Assembly (NCBI GenBank): GCA_050950345.1
Contig: JBMNHK010000002.1
Location: forward strand, 682,001 to 746,000
DNA length: 64,000 nucleotides
Source of the DNA: Pelotomaculum_C sp050950345
GTDB taxonomy: Bacteria > Bacillota > Desulfotomaculia > Desulfotomaculales > Pelotomaculaceae
Reading direction: 5' to 3'
In this document: positions 25,232 to 34,310 of the stretch, piece after piece
How the letters are laid out: each line of letters starts with the position of its first letter
How positions within the stretch are numbered: position 1 is the first letter of the stretch
Position numbers and translations under genes: made by a program
The notes under the pieces: generated by a model
The model's input: the letters and a program-made list of their open reading frames with translations, nothing else
Database searches by the model: none
Told to the model about the DNA's origin: nothing

Positions 25232-26335
25232 ATGCGGCCTAAAAAAAATTCGGCAGATTTTATCCTTTTTTTAACAGTGATGAGTTTGGTGAGTCTGGGT
25301 GTGATCATGGTATTCAGTGCCAGCGAATACAGCACCATGATCCTTTATGAGGATAGCTTTTACTATTTTAAGCGACAATTGCGCTGGGCTTTGCTGGGTC
25401 TGGCTGCTATGTATATAATGTCTAATATAGACTATCGCCATCTCAAAAAGTATGTGCTTCCCATTATGGTCATAGCCTTTACCGCGCTGGCCCTGGTATT
25501 GATTCCGGGGATAGGCACTGTGGTTAAAGGCGCCCGCCGCTGGATTGATTTAGGACCGGTTAATTTTTCTCCTGCTGAGTTAGTCAAATTAAGTGTGATC
25601 CTTTTTACCGCTTACGGACTTTCCTTGCAAAAGGAGAGAGTCAGGCAATTTAGTAAAGGTGTTCTCCCCTATATGCTGGTCTTAGGTGTTGCGGCCGGTT
25701 TGATCATGCTGCAGCCGGATCTGGGTACTACCATCTCGCTGGCGGGTATCGTGTTCGTGATGTTGTTTGCCGCAGGCGTCCCAATGCTGCATTTAACCGG
25801 CCTGGCACTTGGCGGTGTGGGAGCTGTTATCATGGCAATTTTTTTAGAGCCGTACCGCATGCAGCGTTTTCTGGCTTTCATTAATCCATGGGCTGATCCA
25901 CAGGATACCGGTTTCCAGATTATCCAGGGCCTTTACGCTATAGGATCAGGCGGGCTATTCGGCCTGGGTTTGGGGCAAAGCAAGCAAAAATTCCTTTACC
26001 TTCCTGAGAGCCATACCGATTTTATATTCGCTATTACAGCGGAAGAGCTAGGTTTTATAGGTGCTACCCTGGTGATCCTGCTGTTTACCTTATTCGTTTG
26101 GAGAGGATTGAAAATTGCCATTACTTCCCCGGATCCCTTTGCCAGCTTGTTAGCTACCGGTATTACCGCCTGGGTAGGGGTGCAGGCCATGATCAACATA
26201 GCTGTGGTCACCGGTTCAATGCCGGTGACCGGTATACCCTTGCCATTTATCAGTTCCGGAGGTACCTCTCTTTTATTCACAATGGCGGGCGTCGGGATAC
26301 TGCTTAACATTTCTAAATACACTAAGGCACGATGA
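25232..26335 (+). CDS. ftsW: FtsW/SpoVE-type lipid II polymerase (SEDS)
   Basis: SEDS-family glycosyltransferase of 367 residues with about ten membrane helices, which polymerises lipid II together with a class B PBP. Conserved pieces are KGARRWIDLG, PAELVKL, QPDLGTTI (catalytic Asp), ESHTDFIFA and the C-terminal PVTGIPLPFISSGGTS. By position it could be FtsW or SpoVE; the paired PBP gene is spoVD-like. ATG 25232 follows GGAGGAGG. It overlaps murG by 4 nt. Confidence 0.93.
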   Translation: MRPKKNSADFILFLTVMSLVSLGVIMVFSASEYSTMILYEDSFYYFKRQLRWALLGLAAMYIMSNIDYRHLKKYVLPIMVIAFTALALVLIPGIGTVVKGARRWIDLGPVNFSPAELVKLSVILFTAYGLSLQKERVRQFSKGVLPYMLVLGVAAGLIMLQPDLGTTISLAGIVFVMLFAAGVPMLHLTGLALGGVGAVIMAIFLEPYRMQRFLAFINPWADPQDTGFQIIQGLYAIGSGGLFGLGLGQSKQKFLYLPESHTDFIFAITAEELGFIGATLVILLFTLFVWRGLKIAITSPDPFASLLATGITAWVGVQAMINIAVVTGSMPVTGIPLPFISSGGTSLLFTMAGVGILLNISKYTKAR

Positions 26336-27465
26336 CAGCACAGGTGGTGAAAGCTTTGCGAATTGTTGTTGCGGGTGGTGGAACCGGCGGGCATATTTAT
26401 CCTGCCCTGGCTATAGCCGGGGGGATAAAGGAGAGGCACCCCGGGGCAGAAATACTTTACGTGGGAAATAGCCATGGTATGGAGGCGGACATCGTCCCCC
26501 GGGAGGGCCTCCCTTTTGCTGGTTTATCAGGCGCCGGATTAAAACGCAAAATATCTGTTGGCAATATAGCGGTATTATGGCAGAATGGAAGAGGTTTTAT
26601 ACAGGCCTCAAGAATTTTAAAAAGCTGGAAACCGGATGTGGTGATCGGCACCGGTGGTTTTGTTTGCGGGCCGGTAGTGTTGGCTGCTGCCTTGAGAAAA
26701 ATACCGACTTTAATTCACGAGCAAAATGCTTTGCCAGGGGTCACCAACCGCATTTTGGCTAAATTTGTAGACAGGGTAGCGGTAACCTTTAAAGAATCCG
26801 TCAAATATTTTCCGCCATCACCAAAAATTATTCTCACCGGGCTGCCTGTCCGGCCGGAGATTTTGTCTGCATCGCGCCTGGAAGGGCTCAATAAACTGGG
26901 CATAAAAAGCGGTCGTTTTTTACTGCTATCTTTCGGCGGCAGTCGTGGCGCCCGCAGGATCAACAAAGCCATGGTGCCTGTCCTCAAACATTATGGAGGG
27001 GAGCGGCGGTTACATATCTTACATGTCACCGGGACCTTGGGCTATGATGAATTCCTGCAAGACTGCCGAACTGCAGGTATAGATCTGGCTAATAATGGGA
27101 ATCTTACTATAAAACCATACCTTTATAATATGCAGGATGCTCTAGCGGCGGCTGATCTTGTGGTAAGCAGGGCAGGCGCCGCTACCTGTGCTGAAATAAC
27201 AGCCCTGGGTATTCCTGCTATTCTGGTCCCCTATCCTTATGCGGCCGAAAATCACCAGGAGCATAACGCCCTGGCTCTGGAGAAAGAGGGCGCGGCGATA
27301 ATGATCCTGGACCATGAATTACAAGGGGATTTGCTTTGTAGCATAATTGATGCTTTGCTTGAAGATCGCGGCAAGCTGGCAAGTATGGCTGAAGCCAGTA
27401 TGAAATTGGGCAAAACACAGGCCCTGGATGCTATTGTCGATTGTATCGAGGAACTTATTAAGTGA
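26332..27465 (+). CDS. murG: Lipid II synthase (N-acetylglucosaminyltransferase)
   Basis: GT28 glycosyltransferase of 377 residues making lipid II from lipid I. Motifs: VVAGGGTGGHIYPALA (N-terminal G-loop), GTGGFVCGPV, HEQNALPG, SFGGSRGARRIN and the C-terminal SRAGAATCAE, PYPYAAENHQ. ATG 26332 overlaps the ftsW stop (ATGA). A TTG 24 nt downstream with AGGTGG before it would give the more typical MRIVVAGGG start and cannot be excluded. About 200 bp without a gene follows. Confidence 0.95.
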   Translation: MTAQVVKALRIVVAGGGTGGHIYPALAIAGGIKERHPGAEILYVGNSHGMEADIVPREGLPFAGLSGAGLKRKISVGNIAVLWQNGRGFIQASRILKSWKPDVVIGTGGFVCGPVVLAAALRKIPTLIHEQNALPGVTNRILAKFVDRVAVTFKESVKYFPPSPKIILTGLPVRPEILSASRLEGLNKLGIKSGRFLLLSFGGSRGARRINKAMVPVLKHYGGERRLHILHVTGTLGYDEFLQDCRTAGIDLANNGNLTIKPYLYNMQDALAAADLVVSRAGAATCAEITALGIPAILVPYPYAAENHQEHNALALEKEGAAIMILDHELQGDLLCSIIDALLEDRGKLASMAEASMKLGKTQALDAIVDCIEELIK

Positions 27466-27543
27466 CAGCATTATTTAGCATGCTGGATGTGCGGCTAATG
27501 ATGGCTGGAGTAATGGGACAACCTCTAATTTAACGTCTGTAAC

Positions 27544-27585
27544 ACCTTGCAGAAGCAATGCATACTATACTTAAAAATGCAAGGT
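27544..27585. promoter_or_regulatory. Inverted repeat around a -10-like sequence upstream of murC
   Basis: ACCTTGCA (27544-27551) and TGCAAGGT (27578-27585) enclose TATACT (27566-27571) in the 200-bp gap between murG and murC. No acceptable -35 is spaced from it. It may be an operator or a chance palindrome. Confidence 0.25.
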
Positions 27586-27664
27586 TATAGCCATAATCAA
27601 TAAACCATATATAAAACGATGTGGTCGATTAAAGACTTTTGTCACCTGGGAGGAGATGTGATCA

Positions 27665-29041
27665 GTGCAACAAACGCAGCATGTTCATTTTATCGGCATC
27701 GGTGGTTCCGGTATGTGCGGTATAGCCAGGATCATGCTTGGCCTGGGCTACCGGGTTACCGGTTCGGATTTAAAGACTTCGACTGCCACCGAGAATTTGG
27801 AAGCTCTTGGAGCGACCTGTTTTAGAGGGCATGCTGGCGAATATCTTGGTGATGCCGATATAGTTGTAGCTTCAACGGCGATACCTTTCAGCAATCCGGA
27901 GCTGGTGGAAGCCAGACAGAGAGGGATCCGGATCATGCACCGCAGCGAAGTGCTGGCATGGTTGATGGGACGGCAAAAAGGTATCGCAATTGCAGGCGCC
28001 CACGGGAAGACCACGACAACTGCCATGTCTGCATTAGTATTAGAGAACAACCATATGGACCCGACTATTATTATCGGAGGTGAAATGAAAGAGATTGGCG
28101 GCAACGCCAAATTAGGTAGGGGAGAATACCTGATTGCTGAAGCAGATGAAAGTGACGGGTCGTTTTTAAAGCTAGAACCATTCATTGAAATAATTACTAA
28201 TATTGAAGATGATCACCTGGATCATTATAAGAGCATGGAGAATATTGAAGCGGCGTTTAATGAATTCATCGCCAAAGTACCTGCTGCAGGAATGGCAGTA
28301 GTATGTATTGATGATCCCAAAATAGAAGCCATGCTGGAAAGTTATCAAGGTCCGTATCTGACCTATGGTCTGGAGCATCCTGATGCCGACTATACGGGAC
28401 TTAACCTGCGTATGGAGAATAATAAGCAAGTTGGAGACGTGCATTACCGTGGCAGCTATCTTGGGCAGTTGACCTTGGGCGTGCCAGGACGACACAATTT
28501 CTTAAATGCTCTGGCTGTGGTAGCCCTGGGCAGATTCATCGGTCTTTCTTTCGATGGAATCTCGGCCGCCCTCAGTTCCTTCAAAGGGGTAGGTCGCAGG
28601 TTCCAACTTACAGGTGAGGTAAACGGTATTAAGGTGTTTGACGACTACGCTCATCATCCTTCCGAAATAAAAGCCACTCTTAGTGCGGCAAGACAGCTGA
28701 ACCCGGGGCGCCTAATCAGTGTCTTTCAACCCCACCGTTACAGCAGGACGGCTATGCTTGCTGATCGGTTCGGGGAAGCCTTTTCAGAAGCGGATATAAT
28801 CATCATCAGTGATATATATAGTGCCGGTGAAAAACCTTTGCCGGATGTTTCTGCTGCATTGATCAGCTCGGCAATAGAAAAATTTGAAGGCAGGAAGCCA
28901 ATCTATTTGCCTTCCAAACAAGATATTGTTGACTACTTGCTCCCGTTGATGCAGTCAGGTGACATGGTTCTGACAATGGGCGCCGGTGATATATGGGAAA
29001 CAGGAGTTGCATTGGTTAACAATTTAAAGGAGCGTCAATAA
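27665..29041 (+). CDS. murC: UDP-N-acetylmuramate:L-alanine ligase
   Basis: Mur ligase of 458 residues adding the first amino acid to UDP-MurNAc. GTG 27665 is about 10 nt after GGAGGAG. The N-terminus has the dinucleotide-like loop IGIGGSGMCGIARI; the ATP loop is AGAHGKTTTTAM (about 117-128). Later motifs are EADESDGSF, NIEDDHLDHY, DDYAHHPSEIKAT and FQPHRYSRT, all typical of MurC. It abuts murB with no spacer. Confidence 0.96.
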   Translation: MQQTQHVHFIGIGGSGMCGIARIMLGLGYRVTGSDLKTSTATENLEALGATCFRGHAGEYLGDADIVVASTAIPFSNPELVEARQRGIRIMHRSEVLAWLMGRQKGIAIAGAHGKTTTTAMSALVLENNHMDPTIIIGGEMKEIGGNAKLGRGEYLIAEADESDGSFLKLEPFIEIITNIEDDHLDHYKSMENIEAAFNEFIAKVPAAGMAVVCIDDPKIEAMLESYQGPYLTYGLEHPDADYTGLNLRMENNKQVGDVHYRGSYLGQLTLGVPGRHNFLNALAVVALGRFIGLSFDGISAALSSFKGVGRRFQLTGEVNGIKVFDDYAHHPSEIKATLSAARQLNPGRLISVFQPHRYSRTAMLADRFGEAFSEADIIIISDIYSAGEKPLPDVSAALISSAIEKFEGRKPIYLPSKQDIVDYLLPLMQSGDMVLTMGAGDIWETGVALVNNLKERQ

Positions 29042-29953
29042 ATGCTTAATGCCGTTATACACCGCGAACTGCAGGAACAATTTGGCTTGCGGCTAAAAAC
29101 CGGTGAGCCCATGTGCAAACATACCAGCTGGCGCATCGGTGGGCCTGCGGAGTTTTTTGTTGAGCCGGAGAACACTTTAGAACTACAGGCAGTGATCTCA
29201 CTGGCCAAACGGCGGGGTCTACCGTTAACCGTTATCGGTAACGGCACCAACTTGTTGGTTGGAGAAAAAGGGATTAGCGGTATAGTGCTTAAGATAGGGC
29301 CCAAAATGTCAAGGGTAAGCATTCTGGGAAAAGACATATTAGCTGAAGCTGGAACGAGACTCTCCATGCTGGCCACAATAGCAAGGGATAATAATTTGGG
29401 GGGTCTGGAGTTTGCTGCAGGAATACCTGGCACTGTTGGCGGCGCAGTAATTATGAATGCCGGAGCTAACGGAGCATCGATTGGGGAGCTGGTTAAGGAG
29501 GTGCTGCTGTTAGATAAAGAAGGCCATTTATGTCGCAGGTATGGGACAGATTTGAATTTTAATTATCGTTCAACTGCCTTACAGCGGGAATCCGCTATTG
29601 TGGTGGAAGTCAAGTTTTCTTGTTTTGCCAGGGAAAAACACTTGATCCAGTCGGATATGAATAGTTTTATAGCCAGGCGTTTAGCCACCCAACCCCAGGG
29701 GCAGCCTAATGCCGGCAGTGTTTTTAAGAATCCGCCGGGGGATTCAGCCGGTCGTCTCATTGAAGCTGCCGGTTTAAAAAGTTTGAGAATTGGAGATGCC
29801 CAGGTATCCGACAAACATGCTAATTTTATTGTCAACTTAGGTGCAGCAACATCTGCTGATGTTCTGTCGTTAATTGAAAAGATCAAGGAAACTGTGTATA
29901 ACCGCTTTGGTGTTGAGTTGCTGCTGGAAGTGCAGGTAGTTGGCGACGCTTAG
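29042..29953 (+). CDS. murB: UDP-N-acetylenolpyruvoylglucosamine reductase
   Basis: FAD-dependent reductase of 303 residues completing UDP-MurNAc synthesis after MurA. FAD-binding features are HTSWRIGGPAEFFVEP near residue 30, VIGNGTNLLV (about 65-74), and GLEFAAGIPGTVGGAVIMNAGA. The active-site region has YRSTALQ, and the type IIb C-terminus has PNAGSVFKNPPGDSAGRLIE. The start codon ATG 29042 is preceded by AAAGGAGCG. murA follows after 14 nt, so the two enzymes of one step pair are adjacent. Confidence 0.95.
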   Translation: MLNAVIHRELQEQFGLRLKTGEPMCKHTSWRIGGPAEFFVEPENTLELQAVISLAKRRGLPLTVIGNGTNLLVGEKGISGIVLKIGPKMSRVSILGKDILAEAGTRLSMLATIARDNNLGGLEFAAGIPGTVGGAVIMNAGANGASIGELVKEVLLLDKEGHLCRRYGTDLNFNYRSTALQRESAIVVEVKFSCFAREKHLIQSDMNSFIARRLATQPQGQPNAGSVFKNPPGDSAGRLIEAAGLKSLRIGDAQVSDKHANFIVNLGAATSADVLSLIEKIKETVYNRFGVELLLEVQVVGDA

Positions 29954-29967
29954 GCGGAGGTGAAAAA

Positions 29968-31227
29968 GTGCAAAAATTTATGATTAACGGAGGCAACCGC
30001 CTTAAGGGTACTATTCGCACCAGTGGCTCAAAAAATGCGACACTGCCATTGTTGGCCGCATGTATCCTCTGCTCCGGTAAATGCGTTATCCATGAGGCGC
30101 CCAAACTAAAAGACGTGGATGTAATGCTGGATCTCCTGATCTACCTTGGAGCTGAAGTAGTGAGAGACCGTAACAGTGTTGAAGTTGATACATCCGCTCT
30201 TCAATCAATTGATATATCTGAAGAACTGATGCGGCGGATGCGGGCTTCCAATCTAGTGCTCGGAGCGCTTTTGGGAAGGTTTGGCCGGGTTCGTATTTCC
30301 TACCCGGGAGGTTGTCAAATTGGAAGCCGTCCTATGAACCTGCACCTTAAAGGGTTAAAAGAGCTTGGCGCCAACATAGAAGAAAAATACGGGTATATCA
30401 CAGCGGTGGCACAGCAGTTGCACGGCGCCGATATCCATCTGGATCTTCCCAGTGTGGGAGCAACAGAAAATATATTGATGGCAGCGGTATACGCCAGGGG
30501 TATCACCACCATCAGAAATGCAGCTAAAGAACCGGAAATTGTAGACCTGCAGAGTTTATTAAATAAGATGGGCGCTAGAGTCACCGGCGCAGGTACCGAT
30601 ACCATTAAGGTAGAAGGTGTTGCTCATGGCGCTCTCAAACCGGCTGAGCATAAAGTTATCCCTGATCGGATTGAAGCCGGCACTCATTTAGTAGCTGCTG
30701 CTATAACAGAAGGTGACGTCACGGTCACAAATGTTATACCGGAGCATCTGGAACCGGTATTGGCTAAGCTGCGCGAATGCAATGTCAATTTGACTGTGTA
30801 TGATGATAGAATAAGAGTGCAAGGAAATCGCAGGATTAAGGCCGTAGACATCAAAACTCTGCACCATCCGGGGTTCCCAACCGATATGCAACCCCAGATG
30901 ATGGCACTGCTTAGCGTGGCGGAGGGAACCAGTATTATCACAGAAACCATTTTTGAAAACCGTTTCAAACACGTCGCCGAGCTGAGAAGAATGGGCGCTG
31001 ATATAACGGTAGAAGGACAATCTGCCATTATAAAGGGTGTAGACAGACTGAGCGGCGCCTATCTTGAAGCCAGCGATCTAAGGGCTGGAGCTGCGCTGGT
31101 ACTTGCAGCACTTGCTGCAGAGAACGGCACTGTTATTGAAAACGTGGAGCATATCGACCGGGGGTATGAGCGCCTCGAGGTCAAATATAATGCACTTGGA
31201 GCAAGAATAATTAGAGTTCACAACTAG
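29968..31227 (+). CDS. murA: UDP-N-acetylglucosamine 1-carboxyvinyltransferase
   Basis: EPSP-synthase-fold enzyme of 419 residues transferring enolpyruvate to UDP-GlcNAc, the first committed step of peptidoglycan synthesis and the target of fosfomycin. The catalytic Cys is in YPGGCQIGSRP (about residue 116), so fosfomycin-sensitive chemistry is expected. Other motifs: SGSKNATLP near the N-terminus, HPGFPTDMQPQ and DLRAGAALVLA. GTG 29968 follows GGCGGAGGTG. A terminator overlaps its stop codon. Confidence 0.96.
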   Translation: MQKFMINGGNRLKGTIRTSGSKNATLPLLAACILCSGKCVIHEAPKLKDVDVMLDLLIYLGAEVVRDRNSVEVDTSALQSIDISEELMRRMRASNLVLGALLGRFGRVRISYPGGCQIGSRPMNLHLKGLKELGANIEEKYGYITAVAQQLHGADIHLDLPSVGATENILMAAVYARGITTIRNAAKEPEIVDLQSLLNKMGARVTGAGTDTIKVEGVAHGALKPAEHKVIPDRIEAGTHLVAAAITEGDVTVTNVIPEHLEPVLAKLRECNVNLTVYDDRIRVQGNRRIKAVDIKTLHHPGFPTDMQPQMMALLSVAEGTSIITETIFENRFKHVAELRRMGADITVEGQSAIIKGVDRLSGAYLEASDLRAGAALVLAALAAENGTVIENVEHIDRGYERLEVKYNALGARIIRVHN

Positions 31228-31240
31228 TGACTCTTTTTTT
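31213..31240 (+). terminator. Terminator overlapping the murA stop codon
   Basis: AGAGTTCAC (31213-31221) pairs with GTGACTCT (31227-31234), with one bulged T, followed by a run of seven T. The hairpin starts inside the last codons of murA. It divides the dcw cluster into two transcription units. Confidence 0.6.
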
Positions 31241-31449
31241 AGTCCTGTGGTGGACGAGACCAGAGTTTAAAACCATAGATTAATCAGGAGGCTTTGTTAG
31301 AATGTCTTCAGGGAGGGCTTACCGGTTTTCTATAAGGCCACTTTGCCCCCTGTAATTATTACCATATTATATGAAGCTGTCCATACTAAGGTTACCGTTT
31401 ATTGCTTTAGTGTCATATCAAGGCGTAATTAATATGATTTCTTTTATCT

Positions 31450-31477
31450 TGGACAACTCTAATAGGGTTGGTATAAT
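31450..31477 (+). promoter_or_regulatory. Candidate sigma-A promoter for ftsQ-ftsZ part
   Basis: TGGACA (31450-31455), 16 nt, TATAAT (31472-31477). It follows the murA terminator by about 210 nt and would give a start near 31484, some 23 nt before the proposed ftsQ start. Confidence 0.5.
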
Positions 31478-31506
31478 TACATGTGAGGTCCTTATCATAT
31501 TATATA

Positions 31507-32271
31507 ATGTGCGAAAGTGTGAAAGTATTGTCGGTTGGTAAAATGACAGGCCACCGCAGACGCGGCTGGAACATCTATGAAAGTATATTTATTATTTTTT
31601 TGGTGTTCCTTACCGGATTTATTCTGTTGCGTTCACCTTTATTTGAAGTGCGCAATATTAAGGTGCACGGCAACCAGTTGCTGGAGGAGGGTAAAATAAT
31701 ATCCCTCAGTGAAATTGCCACCGGTTCCAATATTTTTAAAATTGACCTGGCAGAGGCGAAAGACAAGCTTAAACTAATTCCTCTCGTTAAGGAGGCAAGG
31801 GTTACCAGGTCACTTCCTGCAACTGTAGTCATCGTGATTGAAGAGCGCATTCCTGTTGGCATATTGCCTACCGGGGAAGGTTTCATTGAAGTAGATGGAG
31901 AAGGAATTTATTTGCGCAAAGCCAGTGTGGGCACGCCCGGTTTACCCCTGGTGACAGGCGTTGAGTTCAGTCTGCCCAGTCCGGGTGATGTGATTGTAGC
32001 AGATGGATTAAAGGAGGCTTTGGCGATCATTAATGAGCTGGATGCTGATACTGTAGCTGTCCTATCAGAGGTAAATATTGGGTATGACGGACAAATAAAG
32101 CTATATACCATGCAAGGTGTTCAGTGCCGGTTTGGCCTGGCGGAAAATATCCGGGAAAAAGGCGAAATCTTTACAGGGCTATTGGCAGAGCTGCGTTCAG
32201 CCCTGGACAGAGTCAACTATATTGATCTATCCAGTGTTGATAAACCGGTAGTCTATTATAAGGTTGATTAA
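31507..32271 (+). CDS. ftsQ: Cell division protein FtsQ/DivIB
   Basis: Bitopic divisome protein of about 254 residues. A short basic N-terminus (HRRRGW) precedes one membrane helix (IFIIFLVFLTGFILL), then a POTRA domain beginning FEVRNIKVHGNQLL and the beta domain with VVIVIEERIPVGI. It bridges FtsL/DivIC to the septal synthase. The start is uncertain: no strong Shine-Dalgarno is present, ATG 31507 and ATG 31543 are both possible, and a longer frame would begin before the predicted transcription start. Confidence 0.88.
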   Translation: MCESVKVLSVGKMTGHRRRGWNIYESIFIIFLVFLTGFILLRSPLFEVRNIKVHGNQLLEEGKIISLSEIATGSNIFKIDLAEAKDKLKLIPLVKEARVTRSLPATVVIVIEERIPVGILPTGEGFIEVDGEGIYLRKASVGTPGLPLVTGVEFSLPSPGDVIVADGLKEALAIINELDADTVAVLSEVNIGYDGQIKLYTMQGVQCRFGLAENIREKGEIFTGLLAELRSALDRVNYIDLSSVDKPVVYYKVD

Positions 32272-32276
32272 AGGGG

Positions 32277-32981
32277 GTGTCTAATCTGAAAAGCTTCCAT
32301 TGGGTGATTATGATCGTTGGACTGGCACTGGGGATAATGTTGGCTGTTCAATACAGGATGAATCTTGAAATTCATAGCACTGAACCGGTGCAGCAAGTAA
32401 AGAATCTTTCCGAGCAGGTGAATCAAGCTAAGGCTGAACGTGATGAGCTGCAGAAACAGGTGGACGAGTTGCGTAACGAGCTGGACAAGGCTGCGTCCTT
32501 ACCCCAGACAGCCGAGGTCATGGCCCAGCTTGATCAGACCAGGATTGTAGCAGGAAATACTGAACTGACCGGTCCCGGTGTAGAGGTTACCTTAAATGAC
32601 AGTGTGATAAGCTTAAAGCCAGGCCAGGATCCTAATCTGTACGTGCTCCATGATGAAGATATTTTACGTGTGCTAAATGAATTACGGGCTGCAGGGGCGG
32701 AAGCTATATCGATCAATGGCCAGAGACTATTGGCTACCACGGAAGTGCGTTGTACTGGCCCCACCGTATTACTAAATAAAAATAAGCGTCTGGCGCCACC
32801 CTATATAGTGACTGCAATTGGTGATCCGGATACACTGGAGAGTTCCTTAAAAATGAAAGGCGGCGTTGCTGAAACCTTACAATTTTGGGGGATTCAGGTT
32901 ACAATTAAAAAATCACCACAGGTTGTTGTACCGCCTTATAGTGGCGGCATAAAATTTGAATACGCAACAGCTGCTGCTTAG
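32277..32981 (+). CDS. DUF881 family protein (first of a tandem pair)
   Basis: 234-residue protein with an N-terminal membrane helix (WVIMIVGLALGIMLAV), a coiled coil (about 40-80, heptads of Leu/Val with Glu/Lys) and the DUF881 domain. Typical core motifs are LRAAGAEAISINGQRL and APPYIVTAIGDP. GTG 32277 follows AAAGGGG. DUF881 proteins sit beside ftsQ and ftsZ in Clostridia and Actinobacteria; a division-linked role is assumed, not shown. It is paralogous to the next gene, with the same length and layout. Confidence 0.85.
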   Translation: MSNLKSFHWVIMIVGLALGIMLAVQYRMNLEIHSTEPVQQVKNLSEQVNQAKAERDELQKQVDELRNELDKAASLPQTAEVMAQLDQTRIVAGNTELTGPGVEVTLNDSVISLKPGQDPNLYVLHDEDILRVLNELRAAGAEAISINGQRLLATTEVRCTGPTVLLNKNKRLAPPYIVTAIGDPDTLESSLKMKGGVAETLQFWGIQVTIKKSPQVVVPPYSGGIKFEYATAAA

Positions 32982-32993
32982 GAGATAAATACA

Positions 32994-33698
32994 TTGAATA
33001 AAGCCATGAAAAACACAACATATATATTAATCTGTGTGGTTGCTGCCGTGACGGGGTTAATCATAGCCATGCAATTTCGCACCTCCAATGGCGCTGAACA
33101 GGCAGTTCCAGTTGATCGTATAGAGGAATTGACAATTGAAAAGAAAGCCGTGGAAAGAGATTTAAACCAGCTGTCGGAAGAGTATATAGATTTACAACTT
33201 AAGCTGGAGGAAGCTAAAAAAGGCAGCGTTGCGGCTACGGAAGCCCTGGAGAGCGAGCTTTTTAAGAATAAACTCTATGGCGGTCTGATTGCAGTTGAGG
33301 GGCAGGGCATCGAGGTCTTGCTAGATAACAACCCCGACAGCTACTACAGTATCAAAGATGACGATTTATTAAGAGTAATAAATGACTTGCGCGGGGCCGG
33401 TGCAGAAGCTATTGCGATTAACGACCAGCGTATCATCGCTACTACTGAGGTGCGTTTAGCAGGTAATCATATCAATGTTAACCTTGTCAGATTGTCTCCC
33501 CCTTATAAGGTCGTTGCTATTGGACCTGCCAGTACCATGCGAAGCAGTCTGGAGTTGAGGGGAGGACTAAAAGAGACCCTCAATGATCGTGGTATTTCAG
33601 TTACCATAGAGACAAAAGACAATGTTGTGGTACCTGCGTATACCGGCACCTTGAATTTTCAATATTCCCAACCCACGCAAAAATTAGAAAGAGAGTGA
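32994..33698 (+). CDS. DUF881 family protein (second of a tandem pair)
   Basis: 234 residues, TTG start behind GGAGAT. It has the same layout as its neighbour: membrane helix (YILICVVAAVTGLIIAM), coiled coil (about 42-85) and DUF881 domain with LRGAGAEAIAINDQRI and SPPYKVVAIGP. By eye the two copies agree at roughly half of the positions in the C-terminal half and much less in the coiled coil. Tandem duplication with divergence is the simplest origin. The two lie 12 nt apart and belong to one transcript with the small basic protein. Confidence 0.85.
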   Translation: MNKAMKNTTYILICVVAAVTGLIIAMQFRTSNGAEQAVPVDRIEELTIEKKAVERDLNQLSEEYIDLQLKLEEAKKGSVAATEALESELFKNKLYGGLIAVEGQGIEVLLDNNPDSYYSIKDDDLLRVINDLRGAGAEAIAINDQRIIATTEVRLAGNHINVNLVRLSPPYKVVAIGPASTMRSSLELRGGLKETLNDRGISVTIETKDNVVVPAYTGTLNFQYSQPTQKLERE

Positions 33699-34046
33699 AT
33701 GTTGATGTGGTTAGGTATCTGGCTGACGGTTGCCAGCCTGGTTATTGGTGTTGCCATAGGTCTAAACCTGCCTTTAGTGTTACCCCAGGCCTATGCAAAG
33801 TATTTGTCAATTGCAGCCTTAGCGGGGTTGGATTCAGTTTTTGGCGGAATTCGGGCTGCTATGGAAAAAAGTTTTGACAATACCATTTTCGTTACCGGTT
33901 TCTTTACCAATACTCTTTTAGCTGCCGGTCTGGCTTATTTCGGAGAAAGATTGGGAATAGATCTTTATCTGGCCGCGGTGATAGTCTTCGGCGCAAGGTT
34001 ATTCCAAAATCTTGCTATTATTCGCCGGCATCTTCTAAAAAAATAA
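33699..34046 (+). CDS. sbp: Small basic protein (DUF1290/Sbp), membrane
   Basis: 115-residue membrane protein with three to four helices, matching the DUF1290 small basic protein. The diagnostic motif GLDSVFGGIRAAMEKSFDNTIFVTGF is present (residues about 42-67). It ends in a basic tail (RRHLLKK). The start ATG 33699 abuts the stop of the DUF881 gene. The family is almost always next to DUF881 or ftsZ; function is unknown. Confidence 0.85.
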   Translation: MLMWLGIWLTVASLVIGVAIGLNLPLVLPQAYAKYLSIAALAGLDSVFGGIRAAMEKSFDNTIFVTGFFTNTLLAAGLAYFGERLGIDLYLAAVIVFGARLFQNLAIIRRHLLKK

Positions 34047-34310
34047 CTTTTTTAAAGGAAATATTTTTTCCATGTTGAATCTTAAAGAGAATAAGTAAGA
34101 AAAGATGGCCGGAGATCACTGGCTAAGCAAAAAGCCCATATCTGAGGCGGTAGCTAACCATCGCCCAGTTGATGAGACCACATTCATCCAAGAGAATTCA
34201 TTGGGACTGCTTTGAGTGAGATTGGCCCGGATGGCAGGATTGTTGCTAAGAAGTTGGTTTTAGAGAAATATAGTTTCACCTGGTGAGTAATAACAGAGGG
34301 GGACAAAAGA
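34047..34310. other. Gap before ftsZ, no ftsA; weak coding traces
   Basis: 264 bases between sbp and ftsZ where many Firmicutes carry ftsA. A 36-codon ATG frame (34105 to about 34215) and a 32-codon frame (ending near 34284) look coding-like but lack ribosome sites and were not recognised. No promoter of good quality was found. The content may be a decayed gene fragment. Confidence 0.3.
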
